Of a stretch of 64,000 nucleotides of DNA, positions 33,001-41,160 are shown in pieces. The stretch lies in assembly GCF_004103755.1 (NCBI RefSeq), contig NZ_CP035283.1, forward strand, positions 2,542,001 through 2,606,000, written 5' to 3'. Made by a program: the position numbers and the translations under genes. This stretch comes from Caproiciproducens sp. NJN-50 (GTDB lineage Bacteria > Bacillota > Clostridia > Oscillospirales > Acutalibacteraceae). Positions within the stretch are counted from its first letter, which is position 1, and the number at the start of each line of letters is the position of its first letter. The notes under the pieces were generated by a model. The model ran no database searches and was not told where the DNA came from. It saw nothing but the letters and a program-made list of their open reading frames with translations.

Positions 33001-33087
33001 GTGCCTTACAACCAAATTATACCTCTTTGTGACGCAAAGTCAAGATAAATTCCCGATTTCTCTCTTGCTTTCACAGTAAATTTTCCG

Positions 33088-33146
33088 GCCGGCGCGGCGG
33101 GCAGAATTGTCATTTGATTTTGCGGCCGCGCGGCTTTTTTATTTTG
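33088..33146 (+). terminator. Possible terminator upstream of the sigma factor gene
   Basis: GCCGGCGCGGC (33088-33098) can pair with GCCGCGCGGC (33125-33134), one bulge, followed by TTTTTTATTTTG. The loop is long (26 bases), so confidence is moderate. Confidence 0.45.
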
Positions 33147-33211
33147 TGTTCTTTTTTTGAAGTGTTTCTGCGCGCCGGATCGTTTGATAGACAGAGACGA
33201 AAGGGATGGTG

Positions 33212-33721
33212 ATGCGTATTAACGAGCAGCAGTTTGAACGCGCCGTAACGCAGTATCAGGCCCTCGTCTTCAGCATCTGCCTGACCATGACAAAAAACTA
33301 TTTTGACGCGGAGGATCTGGCGCAGGACACCTTTGTGTCCGCCTACCGCGGCTGGAACGGCTTCGACGGGAAAAACCCGAAGGGCTGGCTGACCGCCATC
33401 GCCGTCAACAAATGCCGGGACCACCTGAAAAGCCCGGCGAGGAAGAACCTGCCGCTGGCCGCCGAGGACGCCGCCCTGCTCCTCGACCCGGACGGCACGC
33501 CGGAGGAACAGGCGGAGGACCGGATGTCCCTGAGCCATGTGCGCCGATTGTGCCGCCGTCTGCGGGAGCCCTACCGGAGCGTGGCGGAAAGCTATTTCTG
33601 CGGGGAGAAAAAGCTCTCCGAACTGGCGCGGGAAACCGGGCAGAACATAAGGACTCTGGAAACGCGGCTCTACCGCGCGAAAAAATTACTGAAAGCCCTG
33701 TGGGAGGAGGAAGAAGGATGA
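33212..33721 (+). CDS. ECF-type RNA polymerase sigma factor
   Basis: A 169-residue sigma factor with region 2 (YQALVFSICLTMTKNYFDAEDLAQDTFVSAYRGWNGFDG, KGWLTAIAVNKCRDHLKS) and region 4 (LREPYRSVAESYFCGEKKLSELARETGQNIRTLETRLYRAKKLLK), lacking regions 1 and 3 as ECF factors do. ATG 33212 lies six bases after AAAGGG; ATG 33206 abuts the site. Its stop overlaps the next start (ATGA), so sigma and anti-sigma are translationally coupled. It probably directs its own operon and an envelope-stress regulon. Confidence 0.92.
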   Translation: MRINEQQFERAVTQYQALVFSICLTMTKNYFDAEDLAQDTFVSAYRGWNGFDGKNPKGWLTAIAVNKCRDHLKSPARKNLPLAAEDAALLLDPDGTPEEQAEDRMSLSHVRRLCRRLREPYRSVAESYFCGEKKLSELARETGQNIRTLETRLYRAKKLLKALWEEEEG

Positions 33722-34170
33722 ACGGACTGTTTACGCCGGACGGACACATTTCAGAATCGACCCTGCGCGAGTTTGTCGAAGGATCGCTGGACGCGGCCGC
33801 GATGCTCGCGGTCGCGGAACACGCGGCGGACTGCGGGCCCTGCGCCGAACGCCTTGCGCGGGCGGTGGAAAAGAGCGGACCGGCGGTCCCGCCCGCCGGA
33901 TTTACCGAGGAGGTCCGGCGGCGGCTTCCCCGCGGGCAGTCGCGCACGGAGCTTTTCCTTTATTCCGCCCGGGTCGCTCTCGCGGCCTGCGCCGCGCTGT
34001 TCCTCATCTTTTCCGGCACGCTCCGGACGCTCGCCGGCCAGAAGGACTCTAGCCTGCGCATCGGCGCTCCCGGCTTTTCCGCCGTGGAGCAGATCAGCAC
34101 CCGCCTGAACGGCTTTTCACAACAACTACTTCACTGGGAGGTTTTTCATCATGCCGAAGAAAAGAAGTAA
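33718..34170 (+). CDS. Membrane anti-sigma factor with zinc-finger motif
   Basis: A 150-residue protein. Residues 35-42 carry H-x3-C-x2-C (EHAADCGPC), the zinc-associated anti-sigma motif. One membrane helix follows at about residues 80-103 (FLYSARVALAACAALFLIFSGTL), with a short extracytoplasmic tail. The gene order and motif identify it as the inhibitor of the preceding sigma factor, released by an unknown signal. The open frame continues upstream inside the sigma gene, but the coupled ATG at 33718 is clearly the start. Confidence 0.85.
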   Translation: MNGLFTPDGHISESTLREFVEGSLDAAAMLAVAEHAADCGPCAERLARAVEKSGPAVPPAGFTEEVRRRLPRGQSRTELFLYSARVALAACAALFLIFSGTLRTLAGQKDSSLRIGAPGFSAVEQISTRLNGFSQQLLHWEVFHHAEEKK

Positions 34171-34675
34171 GGTCTGGACCGTCCTTTTTTCCCTGCTGCC
34201 CGGCGCGGGGCACATGTTCATGGGATTCATGAAGCGGGGCCTTTCCCTGATGTCCCTGTTTTTTTTCATCATCTTCCTGTCGTCGTGGCTCGGCATCGGA
34301 CCGCTGCTCTATATTATCCCGGTGCTGTGGTTCTATTCCTTTTTCGAGTGCATCAACCTGACCTGCGCCGACGACCAGGAATTCGCCAGGATGGAGGACC
34401 GGTACCTGTTCCATCTGGACAGCCTGACCGGACTGAGCGAGCATTTTTCCACACGGACCGGCTTTTACGCCGGAATCCTCCTGCTCTTTTTCGGGCTTTA
34501 CCTGATCGCCGCCAAGCTGCTTTCCCAGTTCCGGTTCGGGCTTCTTCCGCAGGCCGTCAGGTATTTCGAAGGCATCCTCTCCGTCTTCCCCCAGGTGCTT
34601 GTGGGAGTCGTCATCATCCTGATCGGCATCCGGCTGATCAAAGGGAAACGGGAGGAGTTGGAGCGGCATGATTAA
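34151..34675 (+). CDS. Membrane protein of the ECF sigma operon
   Basis: A 174-residue protein with about five hydrophobic helices. It begins SLLPGAGHMFMGFMKRGLSLMSLFFF, a motif seen in TM2-like and related small membrane proteins of Firmicutes. A polar stretch (ADDQEFARMEDRYLFHLD) separates the N- and C-terminal helices. GGGAGG precedes its ATG inside the anti-sigma gene, with a 20-base overlap. The function is unknown; co-transcription suggests an envelope-stress effector or sensor. Confidence 0.75.
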   Translation: MPKKRSKVWTVLFSLLPGAGHMFMGFMKRGLSLMSLFFFIIFLSSWLGIGPLLYIIPVLWFYSFFECINLTCADDQEFARMEDRYLFHLDSLTGLSEHFSTRTGFYAGILLLFFGLYLIAAKLLSQFRFGLLPQAVRYFEGILSVFPQVLVGVVIILIGIRLIKGKREELERHD

Positions 34676-34970
34676 GAACAGAAGAGTCGGCACGCTGTCC
34701 GCGGGCGTTTCCATGGTCGTCTTCGGCATCCTGTTCCTTCTGCGGCTGTTCGTCCCGGCCGTGACGCTCCGCCTGATCGTCTCGCTCTGGCCTTTGGTCC
34801 TTGTGTTCCTCGGGATCGAGACCCTGCTGGCCTACGCCATGAACCGGGAGGAAAAAATGCGGTACGACGCGGGTTCCGTCGTCCTCATCGTCGCGCTTGC
34901 TTTTTTCACCGTCTGCATGGCCGCGGCCCAGATTGCCGCGGAGCACTCCGGCTTTCTGAATTTTCCATAA
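34668..34970 (+). CDS. Small membrane protein (LiaF/DUF5668-like)
   Basis: A 100-residue protein with three hydrophobic segments. The middle (LRLIVSLWPLVLVFLGIETLLAY) resembles the LiaF-type transmembrane (DUF5668) pattern found in envelope-stress modules. It overlaps the previous gene by 8 bases and is the last of the sigma operon. No soluble LiaF C-terminal domain is present. The role is inferred from context only. Confidence 0.65.
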   Translation: MIKNRRVGTLSAGVSMVVFGILFLLRLFVPAVTLRLIVSLWPLVLVFLGIETLLAYAMNREEKMRYDAGSVVLIVALAFFTVCMAAAQIAAEHSGFLNFP

Positions 34971-35042
34971 GCCGGCGGGACCAAAGACCAAGGCTTGAGA
35001 AAAAAGCCTCGCTTTCGGGAAATTTTTCAGGAATAATTTCCC

Positions 35043-35071
35043 TTGAAAATGCCGCGGCGGTATTGTATGAT
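35043..35071 (+). promoter_or_regulatory. Promoter of a short transcript or leader
   Basis: TTGAAA (35043-35048), 17-base spacer, TATGAT (35066-35071). The transcript would begin near 35078 and meet a terminator at 35189-35226. Confidence 0.6.
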
Positions 35072-35077
35072 AAATGA

Positions 35078-35226
35078 CATGGTAAATAAATACTTGCGTC
35101 CGCCGCGCAGAGCACAGAACCCCGATGCCGTCAGACCGGGAAGTTTCGCAAATTCTTCACAGCCGAACGACACGCGGGTTCTTTGCGAAAGGGCGCTTTC
35201 ATTCGTTTGAAAGCGCCCTTCTTTCA
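35078..35226 (+). ncRNA. Candidate small RNA or attenuated leader
   Basis: About 150 nt lie between a good promoter (35043-35071) and a strong terminator. The only ORF, from ATG 35067, has no ribosome-binding site. It may be a free sRNA or a leader controlling the 111-residue gene at 35287. I see no known riboswitch consensus in it. Confidence 0.4.
35189..35226 (+). terminator. Intrinsic terminator
   Basis: A 12-bp perfect stem AAGGGCGCTTTC / GAAAGCGCCCTT (35189-35200 with 35209-35220), 8-base loop, tail CTTTC. Confidence 0.65.
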
Positions 35227-35286
35227 GGTTCCCCTGTATCTGCATGGTTTCCGGTCAAAAATCAAAGCTTTATGGGGGATAACCCG

Positions 35287-35622
35287 ATGGAATACCGCAT
35301 CGTTCTAAGAGTCAAAGTCCGGGAAAACAGCTGGATCAGGATTGGAGAGGAACATCGGATCCTGTGGGAAATCCGCGGTTTGATTGAAGCTTCCAGCGGA
35401 TGCACCATGCTGAACCAGGTGGGAATCGGGTCGGCCGCTTCCCTGGTCCCGCTGTTCGAAAAGGGGATTTGGGAACTGACGCAATCGGCGAATTCCTACT
35501 TATCCTACGAAGCGCTCTGCGGTATGGGAACCATTCGGGACACGCTGGAATTTTACCGGAATCTGCTCAAAGACTGCAAGGGACATCCCTATGCCGAACT
35601 TTACGGTGAAGTTGTCGCCTGA
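35287..35622 (+). CDS. Hypothetical protein
   Basis: A 111-residue soluble protein I do not recognise. It starts MEYRIVLRVKVRENSWIRIGEEHRILWEIRGLIEASSGCTMLNQ, a strand-rich section, then turns helical (AASLVPLFEKGIWELTQSANSYLSYEALCGMGTIRDTLEFYRNLLKDC). GGGGG at 35274-35279 suits ATG 35287; an ATG at 35272 is in frame. It stands alone between a leader-like element and a convergent terminator. Confidence 0.6.
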   Translation: MEYRIVLRVKVRENSWIRIGEEHRILWEIRGLIEASSGCTMLNQVGIGSAASLVPLFEKGIWELTQSANSYLSYEALCGMGTIRDTLEFYRNLLKDCKGHPYAELYGEVVA

Positions 35623-35695
35623 GCCGCTTCCGGACCGTTTGAATTCCCGTCCCGCCGCCGACCGGGATCGACGGATCTTTCCACAGATGCAAAGG

Positions 35696-35732
35696 GCCGC
35701 GGGAACGCTGGATCTTCCAGCGTTCCCGCGGC
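35696..35732. terminator. Bidirectional terminator
   Basis: A 17-bp stem around TCT (35696-35712 with 35716-35732), with T-containing tails on both sides, between two convergent genes. Confidence 0.75.
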
Positions 35733-35779
35733 TCCTTGTTTCACCGGTTTCCAAAGCCAGGGACCCCGAGGCCGGTTCC

Positions 35780-36631
35780 TCAGGCCTTGCCCGCGGAACC
35801 GGACAGTTCGATGATCTTTTTAATATCTTCGGTCAGGGCGTCGTTTGCGGCCTGAGAGATTTTCCACGAATGGCCCTGATGATCCATATGGTCCATCGCA
35901 TTGCGAAAATGCTCAAGATATTTGTAACGGATTTCCGTGCCGAAATTGATCTTCCCCACTCCAAGCCGGATGGCGGCCTTGACGATATCCGTGCTCATCC
36001 CGGTGCAGCCGTGCAGCACAAGGGGAAGGTCCGTGAATTTGCGGACCTTTTCCAAAACGTCCAGCTTAATGTCGGGTTTACCCCGGTAGTAGCCGTGTGC
36101 GTTTCCGATTCCGATGGCCAGGGTATCCGGACTGCAAAGGCTCAGGAACTCTCTCACTTCTTCCGGATTCGCGATATTCTTATTCTCCAGAACGACGCCG
36201 TTGTCCAGCCTTTGCAGTTCGCCGATTTCGGCCTCCACAGGGATCCCTCTGGGATGGGCATAATCGATCACCTGTCTGGTCAGCGAAGCATTTTCCTGAA
36301 TCGGTTTCTGCGAGCCGTCGATCATCACGCTTGTAAATTTCAGATCGACCGCCATTTTGCAGATCTCAAAACTGTTGCCGTGATCCAGATGGACGGAAAC
36401 CGGAACGGAGACTTTATCCGCGCACCATTTGCAGACATTGACGAACCAGTCGTGGCCGGAGTAAGCGCCGGTTGAAACATAGTGCGCCAGGATCATCGGG
36501 GACTTCATCTCTTCGGCGGCACGGCAGCACGCCCAGATAATGTCGTAGTTTCCCCCCTGCGTATTAATGGCCGGAATCGCGTACCCGCTGCGGGACGCCT
36601 TTTTTATTTCCTCCAAATTTGTTGTAAGCAT
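35780..36631 (-). CDS. Class II (zinc) ketose-bisphosphate aldolase
   Basis: A 283-residue aldolase of the FbaA/GatY family. Zinc and catalytic landmarks are VSVHLDHGNSFE (Zn histidine and catalytic aspartate), VEAEIGELQ, AIGIGNAHGYYRG, LVLHGCTGM (Zn histidine) and GVGKINFGTEIR (phosphate binding). Substrate choice (fructose-, tagatose- or another ketose-phosphate) cannot be read. Its position downstream of a sugar ABC transporter suggests it finishes the breakdown of the imported sugar. Distance to the permease gene is about 100 bases. Confidence 0.9.
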   Translation of the reverse strand: MLTTNLEEIKKASRSGYAIPAINTQGGNYDIIWACCRAAEEMKSPMILAHYVSTGAYSGHDWFVNVCKWCADKVSVPVSVHLDHGNSFEICKMAVDLKFTSVMIDGSQKPIQENASLTRQVIDYAHPRGIPVEAEIGELQRLDNGVVLENKNIANPEEVREFLSLCSPDTLAIGIGNAHGYYRGKPDIKLDVLEKVRKFTDLPLVLHGCTGMSTDIVKAAIRLGVGKINFGTEIRYKYLEHFRNAMDHMDHQGHSWKISQAANDALTEDIKKIIELSGSAGKA

Positions 36632-36737
36632 ATGTTAAATTCCTTTCTGCGCTTCATTCAAAAGATCCCTTGGACCGAGAAACTTCTTATTGTCCGTTCT
36701 CTGCGGGCACGATGTTTTTCGGGGCAATATCTGCAAA

Positions 36738-37574
36738 TCAGCCCTTGACCGCGCCCGCGACAAGGCCGCTGACCATATATTTCTGGAAGAAGAAGAACAA
36801 AATGATCATGGGAAGCATGGAAACGATGGAGATCGAATTGATCAGGGACCAGTCGAAAGACAGCTCGCCCAGGTAACGCAGCGCCACGCCGGCCGAAAGA
36901 GTCCGCAGGCTGTCCGTCTGGATCAGGGTAATGGCATGCAGATAATCGTCCCAGGTCATCAGGAACGCATAAAGGCCGGAAGCCAGCATCCCCGGCTTCA
37001 CCAGCGGAGTGACGATCCTCGTCAGGATCTGGAACCTCCCCGCCCCGTCGATTCTCGCGGCTTCCTCAATGGCAATGGGGACGCTGTCGAAAAAGCTGCT
37101 CATCAGAATCACGGTGAACGGAATCTGAGCGGCAATCAGCGCAAGGGTCAGTCCAAAGAGCGTGTTGATCAGGTGGATTTTCCCCAGAAGATCGTACAGG
37201 GAGATCATCCGGCTGATCACGGGGAACATCTGGGAGGTCAGCAGAGCGGCGACCAGCCATTTGTTCCATTTAAAATGGAACCGGGAAAGGGCATACCCGG
37301 CGAGAATTGCAAAAACCGTCGTCACAAGCGCCGTAATGAAAGAAACGACAAAGTTGTTCTTGTAATAGACAAAAAACGCATTGTCCTTTGTAAAAAGATT
37401 GACATAGCTCGCAAGGCTCGCCTTTTCAGGCAGAAAAGTAGGCGGAAATCGATAGGACTCCATGTTTGTTTTCAGCGATGTGAGAAACACCCACAAGATC
37501 GGGAAGAGCAGAAATAATAAAATAATTACCAGAACCACATCGCGGAGCACTTTGCCTGTTACGGATAATTTCAT
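36738..37574 (-). CDS. Sugar ABC transporter permease, MalG type
   Basis: A 278-residue permease with six membrane helices. The cytoplasmic EAA loop reads SVPIAIEEAARIDGAGRFQILTRIVTPLVKPG, the docking site for an ATPase. No ATPase gene is in the locus, so a shared MsmK/UgpC-type ATPase elsewhere is expected, as is common in Firmicutes. It follows the MalF-type gene after 14 bases. Confidence 0.93.
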   Translation of the reverse strand: MKLSVTGKVLRDVVLVIILLFLLFPILWVFLTSLKTNMESYRFPPTFLPEKASLASYVNLFTKDNAFFVYYKNNFVVSFITALVTTVFAILAGYALSRFHFKWNKWLVAALLTSQMFPVISRMISLYDLLGKIHLINTLFGLTLALIAAQIPFTVILMSSFFDSVPIAIEEAARIDGAGRFQILTRIVTPLVKPGMLASGLYAFLMTWDDYLHAITLIQTDSLRTLSAGVALRYLGELSFDWSLINSISIVSMLPMIILFFFFQKYMVSGLVAGAVKG

Positions 37575-37588
37575 CGTGCCGTCACCCC

Positions 37589-38506
37589 TTAATCCACATC
37601 GCTGGAACCCATAAATTTATTGTAGAAGAAAACAACGATCATCATCAGGAACATCCAAACCGTTGTGACCGCGGCACCGGAACCGAAATTGTTGGAGACA
37701 AACGCTTCCCGGTAACTGAGGATGGCAAGGGTCGTGGTTGCGTCCTGCGGGCCGCCGCCCGTCATGGTCCATACCAGCGGGAACTGCTTGAAATTTTCGA
37801 TGATCGCCATCGTGAGCGTGATTTTGACGACGCTCTTCATGGAGGGAAAGACAACGGAGAAAAAACGCCGGGCGCCGCTGGCCCCGTCAACCGTCGCCGC
37901 TTCCAGCATGTCGCTCGGAACGTTCTGCAGTCCGGCAAGCAGCAGCAGGGTCGTCAGCGGGATCTGCTTCCAAAGGGCGGCGACCACCACGCCCCAAAGC
38001 GCCGTGGAGGGGTTGTTCAGAATGGCGAAATCGTTGATGCCCATCAGAGAAACAAAGTATTTGAGAAGCCCGTACTGAGGCTGATAAATCCACATCCAAA
38101 CCAGGGCGGAAATCACGGTAGGCACCACCCAGGGAATCATCATAACGCTTCGCAGGAACCGGCTGCCGCGGATACTGGAGTTCAGGATCAGCGCAAGGCT
38201 CATTCCCAGAACAAACTGGAAAATGACAACAACGGCGACAAACGAAAATGTAGTGATAATGGAAGGGACCAGTTTATTGTTCTGAAAAAGGCGGATGTAG
38301 TTTTGAAAATTGTTCCAGGTTCCGGGTTTTCCGGAAATGATGTTGCTGACCTTGAACGTCAGCAGACTTTTATAAACGGAATCGACAACCGGAAAAAGGA
38401 TGAAAACGATTGTCATCAACATGGCGGGCGCCGACAAAGTCAGCGAGAAAGCGATATCCGCCGTATTCGCCGGCAGCCTCCGGCCCGCGGATTTGTTTTT
38501 CATCAT
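37589..38506 (-). CDS. Sugar ABC transporter permease, MalF type
   Basis: A 305-residue permease: N-terminal SLTLSAPAMLMTIVFILFPVVDSVYKSLL, then five further helices and the EAA loop VPSDMLEAATVDGASGARRFFSVVFPSM. CGGAG lies six bases before the ATG at 38506; the open frame upstream lacks a site. It pairs with the MalG-type permease to form the channel. Confidence 0.93.
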   Translation of the reverse strand: MMKNKSAGRRLPANTADIAFSLTLSAPAMLMTIVFILFPVVDSVYKSLLTFKVSNIISGKPGTWNNFQNYIRLFQNNKLVPSIITTFSFVAVVVIFQFVLGMSLALILNSSIRGSRFLRSVMMIPWVVPTVISALVWMWIYQPQYGLLKYFVSLMGINDFAILNNPSTALWGVVVAALWKQIPLTTLLLLAGLQNVPSDMLEAATVDGASGARRFFSVVFPSMKSVVKITLTMAIIENFKQFPLVWTMTGGGPQDATTTLAILSYREAFVSNNFGSGAAVTTVWMFLMMIVVFFYNKFMGSSDVD

Positions 38507-38626
38507 CACACACTCCGTTTCCACACTGTCAGCAGAAAAAACCGCCGCATCCACGCTCTGTATTTGGCGGATACGGCGGGATCTGCTTCTTAGGGTATAT
38601 CAGGTTTCGTTATGCCCGCGGTTTCC

Positions 38627-39955
38627 TTATTGCTGAAGGATCTTCTGCGCGGCGGATTTGAAGCCGGGATAAGCCGAGTCAAAAGTCTTTTTCCCGACCG
38701 TAAGGCCCTGGGCAAAGGTGCAGAGCTCCAGATTCAAATCGTTCAGCGCCGGAACAAACGTGGTAGGCTGCACGCAGTCAAGGCTGCCGAGGGCACCCTT
38801 GAGAACGGGGCTGTCTTTGATCGCCTGCATATCCTTCATGGAAGTGTACGCGGGATAGGCGAGGTTCACTTTGGACATGAAGTCGCCCAGCGTATCGGCA
38901 TTGATCAGCTCTTTGATCAGGATCGCGGACGCTTTCTTGCGCGCGTCCCCGTTATCCATCAGGAACAGGCAATGCGAACTGACGACGCTCTCACCCTTGC
39001 CGGAGCCTCCCGAAAGCGGGGCCGCGGTGGCCGTGAAGTCGGCCGCGTTGGAATTGATCGACTGAATCCCGCTGTAGCCCCACGACTGATCGTAGTACAT
39101 GGCCAGCTGTCCGAGGGCAAACAGGTTGCGCAGGTCCTTCAGCTTGGCATTCTGAGGATTGTATTTTTTCTCATCCAGCGTTTTCAGCATGCTGAACGCG
39201 TCTTTAAAAGCCGCATTGTCGGTGGCCAGCGTTCCGTCGTCATTCAGGACGCGTCCGCCGAAATTGTACACCATCGAGGTCAGGGAAGCGCCGGAAATCG
39301 CCACGGATGCGGTCGTCTGGCCGAAAGCATAAACCGTATTGCCGTCCTTCGTTTTCAGCTTCGAGAGCTTTTCCGCCATTTTCAGCATCTCGTCATAGGT
39401 CTTCGGGGGAGTGTCCGGGTCCAGGCCGGCCTGCTTGAACAGGTCCTTGTTGTAGAACAGGACGAACGGAGTCATGTACAGCGGCAGCGCGTACAGATCG
39501 CCGTCGATCATATGCGCCTTTGCAACGCCCGGCAGGACATCGGCGACCATCTGATCCCCGACAATGTTCTTCACCGGCACCGCAAGTCCGGACTCTTCCA
39601 CGGTCGGCGTCCAGGACGTCTCGCCAAGAAAAATATCCACCTTGTCCCCGCCGCCCGCCATATTGATGACGGTATTCAGGATCTGGTCATAGGGCGCAGT
39701 GACATATTCCAGTGTAATATTGGGGTGTTTCGTTTCAAAATCGGACTTGAATTTTTCCCAGAAATCCTTTGTGCCGTTTTCAAGCACCATATGATTCGCA
39801 AATTTGATCGTTACCTTTTCCGTGGGCTCTTCCATTGACGACGAACCGCCGCCCGCTGCAGACGAAGCCGGGGCCGAAGAAGAAGGAGCGCCACCGCATG
39901 CGGCCGTGCCGAGCAGGATCGCTGCAGACAGCAAAGATGCGATGAGTTTTTTCAT
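38627..39955 (-). CDS. Sugar-binding lipoprotein of an ABC importer
   Basis: A 442-residue family 1 extracellular solute-binding protein. The lipoprotein signal is MKKLIASLLSAAILLGTAACG, with a Ser/Ala linker. The binding domain begins VTIKFANHMVLENGTKDFWEKFKSDFETKHPNITLEYV and contains DIFLGETSWTPTVEESGLAVPV and YALPLYMTPFVLFYNKDLFKQAGLD. GGAGG precedes ATG 39955. It is first in its operon, under the promoter/operator at 40037-40094. Confidence 0.94.
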   Translation of the reverse strand: MKKLIASLLSAAILLGTAACGGAPSSSAPASSAAGGGSSSMEEPTEKVTIKFANHMVLENGTKDFWEKFKSDFETKHPNITLEYVTAPYDQILNTVINMAGGGDKVDIFLGETSWTPTVEESGLAVPVKNIVGDQMVADVLPGVAKAHMIDGDLYALPLYMTPFVLFYNKDLFKQAGLDPDTPPKTYDEMLKMAEKLSKLKTKDGNTVYAFGQTTASVAISGASLTSMVYNFGGRVLNDDGTLATDNAAFKDAFSMLKTLDEKKYNPQNAKLKDLRNLFALGQLAMYYDQSWGYSGIQSINSNAADFTATAAPLSGGSGKGESVVSSHCLFLMDNGDARKKASAILIKELINADTLGDFMSKVNLAYPAYTSMKDMQAIKDSPVLKGALGSLDCVQPTTFVPALNDLNLELCTFAQGLTVGKKTFDSAYPGFKSAAQKILQQ

Positions 39956-40036
39956 TCGTATTCCTCCCATAAAAATAATTCAGGACCATTCGCGATATAC
40001 ACCCCGCAGTCTATCTAGTACGGCCAAGCCGGATCA

Positions 40037-40094
40037 TAAACACGTGTGTACATCCTGTGTTTTTTATTATATGCGAACGATAGGTCATTGTCAA
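40037..40094 (-). promoter_or_regulatory. Consensus promoter and operator 1 of the sugar ABC operon
   Basis: On the minus strand a perfect TTGACA (40094-40089), 17-base spacer and perfect TATAAT (40071-40066). About ten bases after the start lies TACACACGTGTTTA (40050-40037), closely matching the sites at 40228 and 42322. It is a likely operator for the LacI-type repressor at 41161. Confidence 0.75.
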
Positions 40095-40188
40095 TAATAT
40101 TTTTATAAATATTTAAAAAAATATGTTGCGATTGAGCTTTGGTTTTCCCGCTGTTATTCCGCCCTGTCTTCACCCTGAGCAAAAATAT

Positions 40189-40241
40189 TTGACGAAGGAC
40201 ATTTTATAATTTATAATCGAGTAAAAGTACATACGTGATTA
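40189..40241 (+). promoter_or_regulatory. Promoter and operator 2 before the epimerase-regulator operon
   Basis: TTGACG (40189-40194), 17-base spacer, TATAAT (40212-40217). TACATACGTGATTA (40228-40241) lies right at the predicted start. With the divergent promoter this accounts for the whole 310-base interval. Confidence 0.75.
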
Positions 40242-40265
40242 CAAAAGAAAGCCGAGGTGCCTTTT

Positions 40266-41144
40266 TTGGTCACAATAGAAAACGAATTCTACCGGGTCGA
40301 AGTGAACCCTTTGGGGTCTGAACTGTGGTCCGTCGTCGAAAAATCTTCGGGGCACGAATTCCTATGGCAGGGAAAAGAGGAAAAAGAGAGCGTCTGGCCG
40401 CGCCGCGCCCCGATCCTGTTCCCTGTGTGCGGAAGGCTCAGGGGCGGCGCCGCAAGGATCGACGGCAAAAGGTATTCCATCCCGATGCACGGCTTTGCGC
40501 GCGATTACGAACATCAGGTTTCAGATCTGAAAAAGGACCGTGTTACATTCTGTTTCTCAGACAGCCCGGAAACGAAAATCATGTATCCGTTTTCCTTCAC
40601 TTTGTACACCAGCTACATTCTGGAGGGAAAAATTCTTCGGTGCCGATATGAAGTAGAGAATCACGGCGGTGCCGGCATGCCTTTTTCCATCGGCTACCAC
40701 ACCGGATACCGTTTGCCTCTTTCGGATCACTCGAATGCCCGCGACTGCACGCTGGTTTTTGAAAAAGAAGAGACAATTACCCGACTTCCGCAGGAGGATG
40801 GCTTCCTTACGGGAAAAACGGAGCCTTTTCTTCAGAACGAGCGCAATGTCGGTCTGTTTGCTTCCTGTTTTCCCGGCACGTGCATTCTGGAGAATTTCCG
40901 TTCGCGGTCCCTCGAGCTTCAGGACCGCAGGGCCGGAAAATCAATTCAGGTCGGAATTGCAGGTTTCCCCTATCTCGCGATCTGGATCAGCCATGAGGCA
41001 AGGCCCTTCGTCTGCATCGAGCCCTGGTACGGAATCCCGGATGAAAAGGAAGCGGAAGGGGATTTCCGCCGCAAGAAGGGGATCGTCGCACTCGACGGCG
41101 GTAAAACTTTTTCCTGTGAACAGACGATCGAGATAAAAGGATAG
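40266..41144 (+). CDS. Aldose 1-epimerase family protein
   Basis: A 292-residue galactose-mutarotase-fold protein (LacX-like branch). Landmarks are YRVEVNPLGSELWSVVEKSSGHEFLWQ, APILFPVCGRLRGG, YSIPMHGFARD (substrate histidine), SIGYHTGYRLPL (second histidine) and a catalytic glutamate in FVCIEPWYGIPD. It should speed anomer exchange of the sugar taken up by the neighbouring transporter. TTG 40266 lies six bases after GAGGTG; a GTG at 40257 is in frame but overlaps that site. Confidence 0.85.
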   Translation: MVTIENEFYRVEVNPLGSELWSVVEKSSGHEFLWQGKEEKESVWPRRAPILFPVCGRLRGGAARIDGKRYSIPMHGFARDYEHQVSDLKKDRVTFCFSDSPETKIMYPFSFTLYTSYILEGKILRCRYEVENHGGAGMPFSIGYHTGYRLPLSDHSNARDCTLVFEKEETITRLPQEDGFLTGKTEPFLQNERNVGLFASCFPGTCILENFRSRSLELQDRRAGKSIQVGIAGFPYLAIWISHEARPFVCIEPWYGIPDEKEAEGDFRRKKGIVALDGGKTFSCEQTIEIKG

Positions 41145-41160
41145 AAGGGGCCTCTTTGGT

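Larger units (their letters stand above)
32790..33007. repeat. 12-bp inverted repeats bounding the RNA locus
   Basis: AAGGCACAAAAA (32790-32801) and its exact reverse complement TTTTTGTGCCTT (32996-33007) enclose 194 bases. They could be a closing stem of a longer RNA or terminal repeats of a miniature element; no target-site duplication is evident. Confidence 0.6.
32797..33009 (-). ncRNA. Candidate non-coding RNA, about 213 nt
   Basis: A promoter on the minus strand (TTGACT 33043-33038, 16-base spacer, TATAAT 33021-33016) predicts a start near 33009, and a strong terminator ends at 32797. No open frame with a ribosome-binding site lies between. The RNA could form GCGCAGGGG/CCCCCTGCGT with GGTG/CACC inside. 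It is antisense to the plus-strand candidate RNA over its 5' half. I cannot assign a known family. Confidence 0.5.

Noticed and set aside
32797..33009. 6S RNA
   Set aside because: Size, isolated promoter and terminator would fit, but I could not recognise the conserved bubble or closing-stem sequences, so it is reported only as an unassigned candidate RNA.
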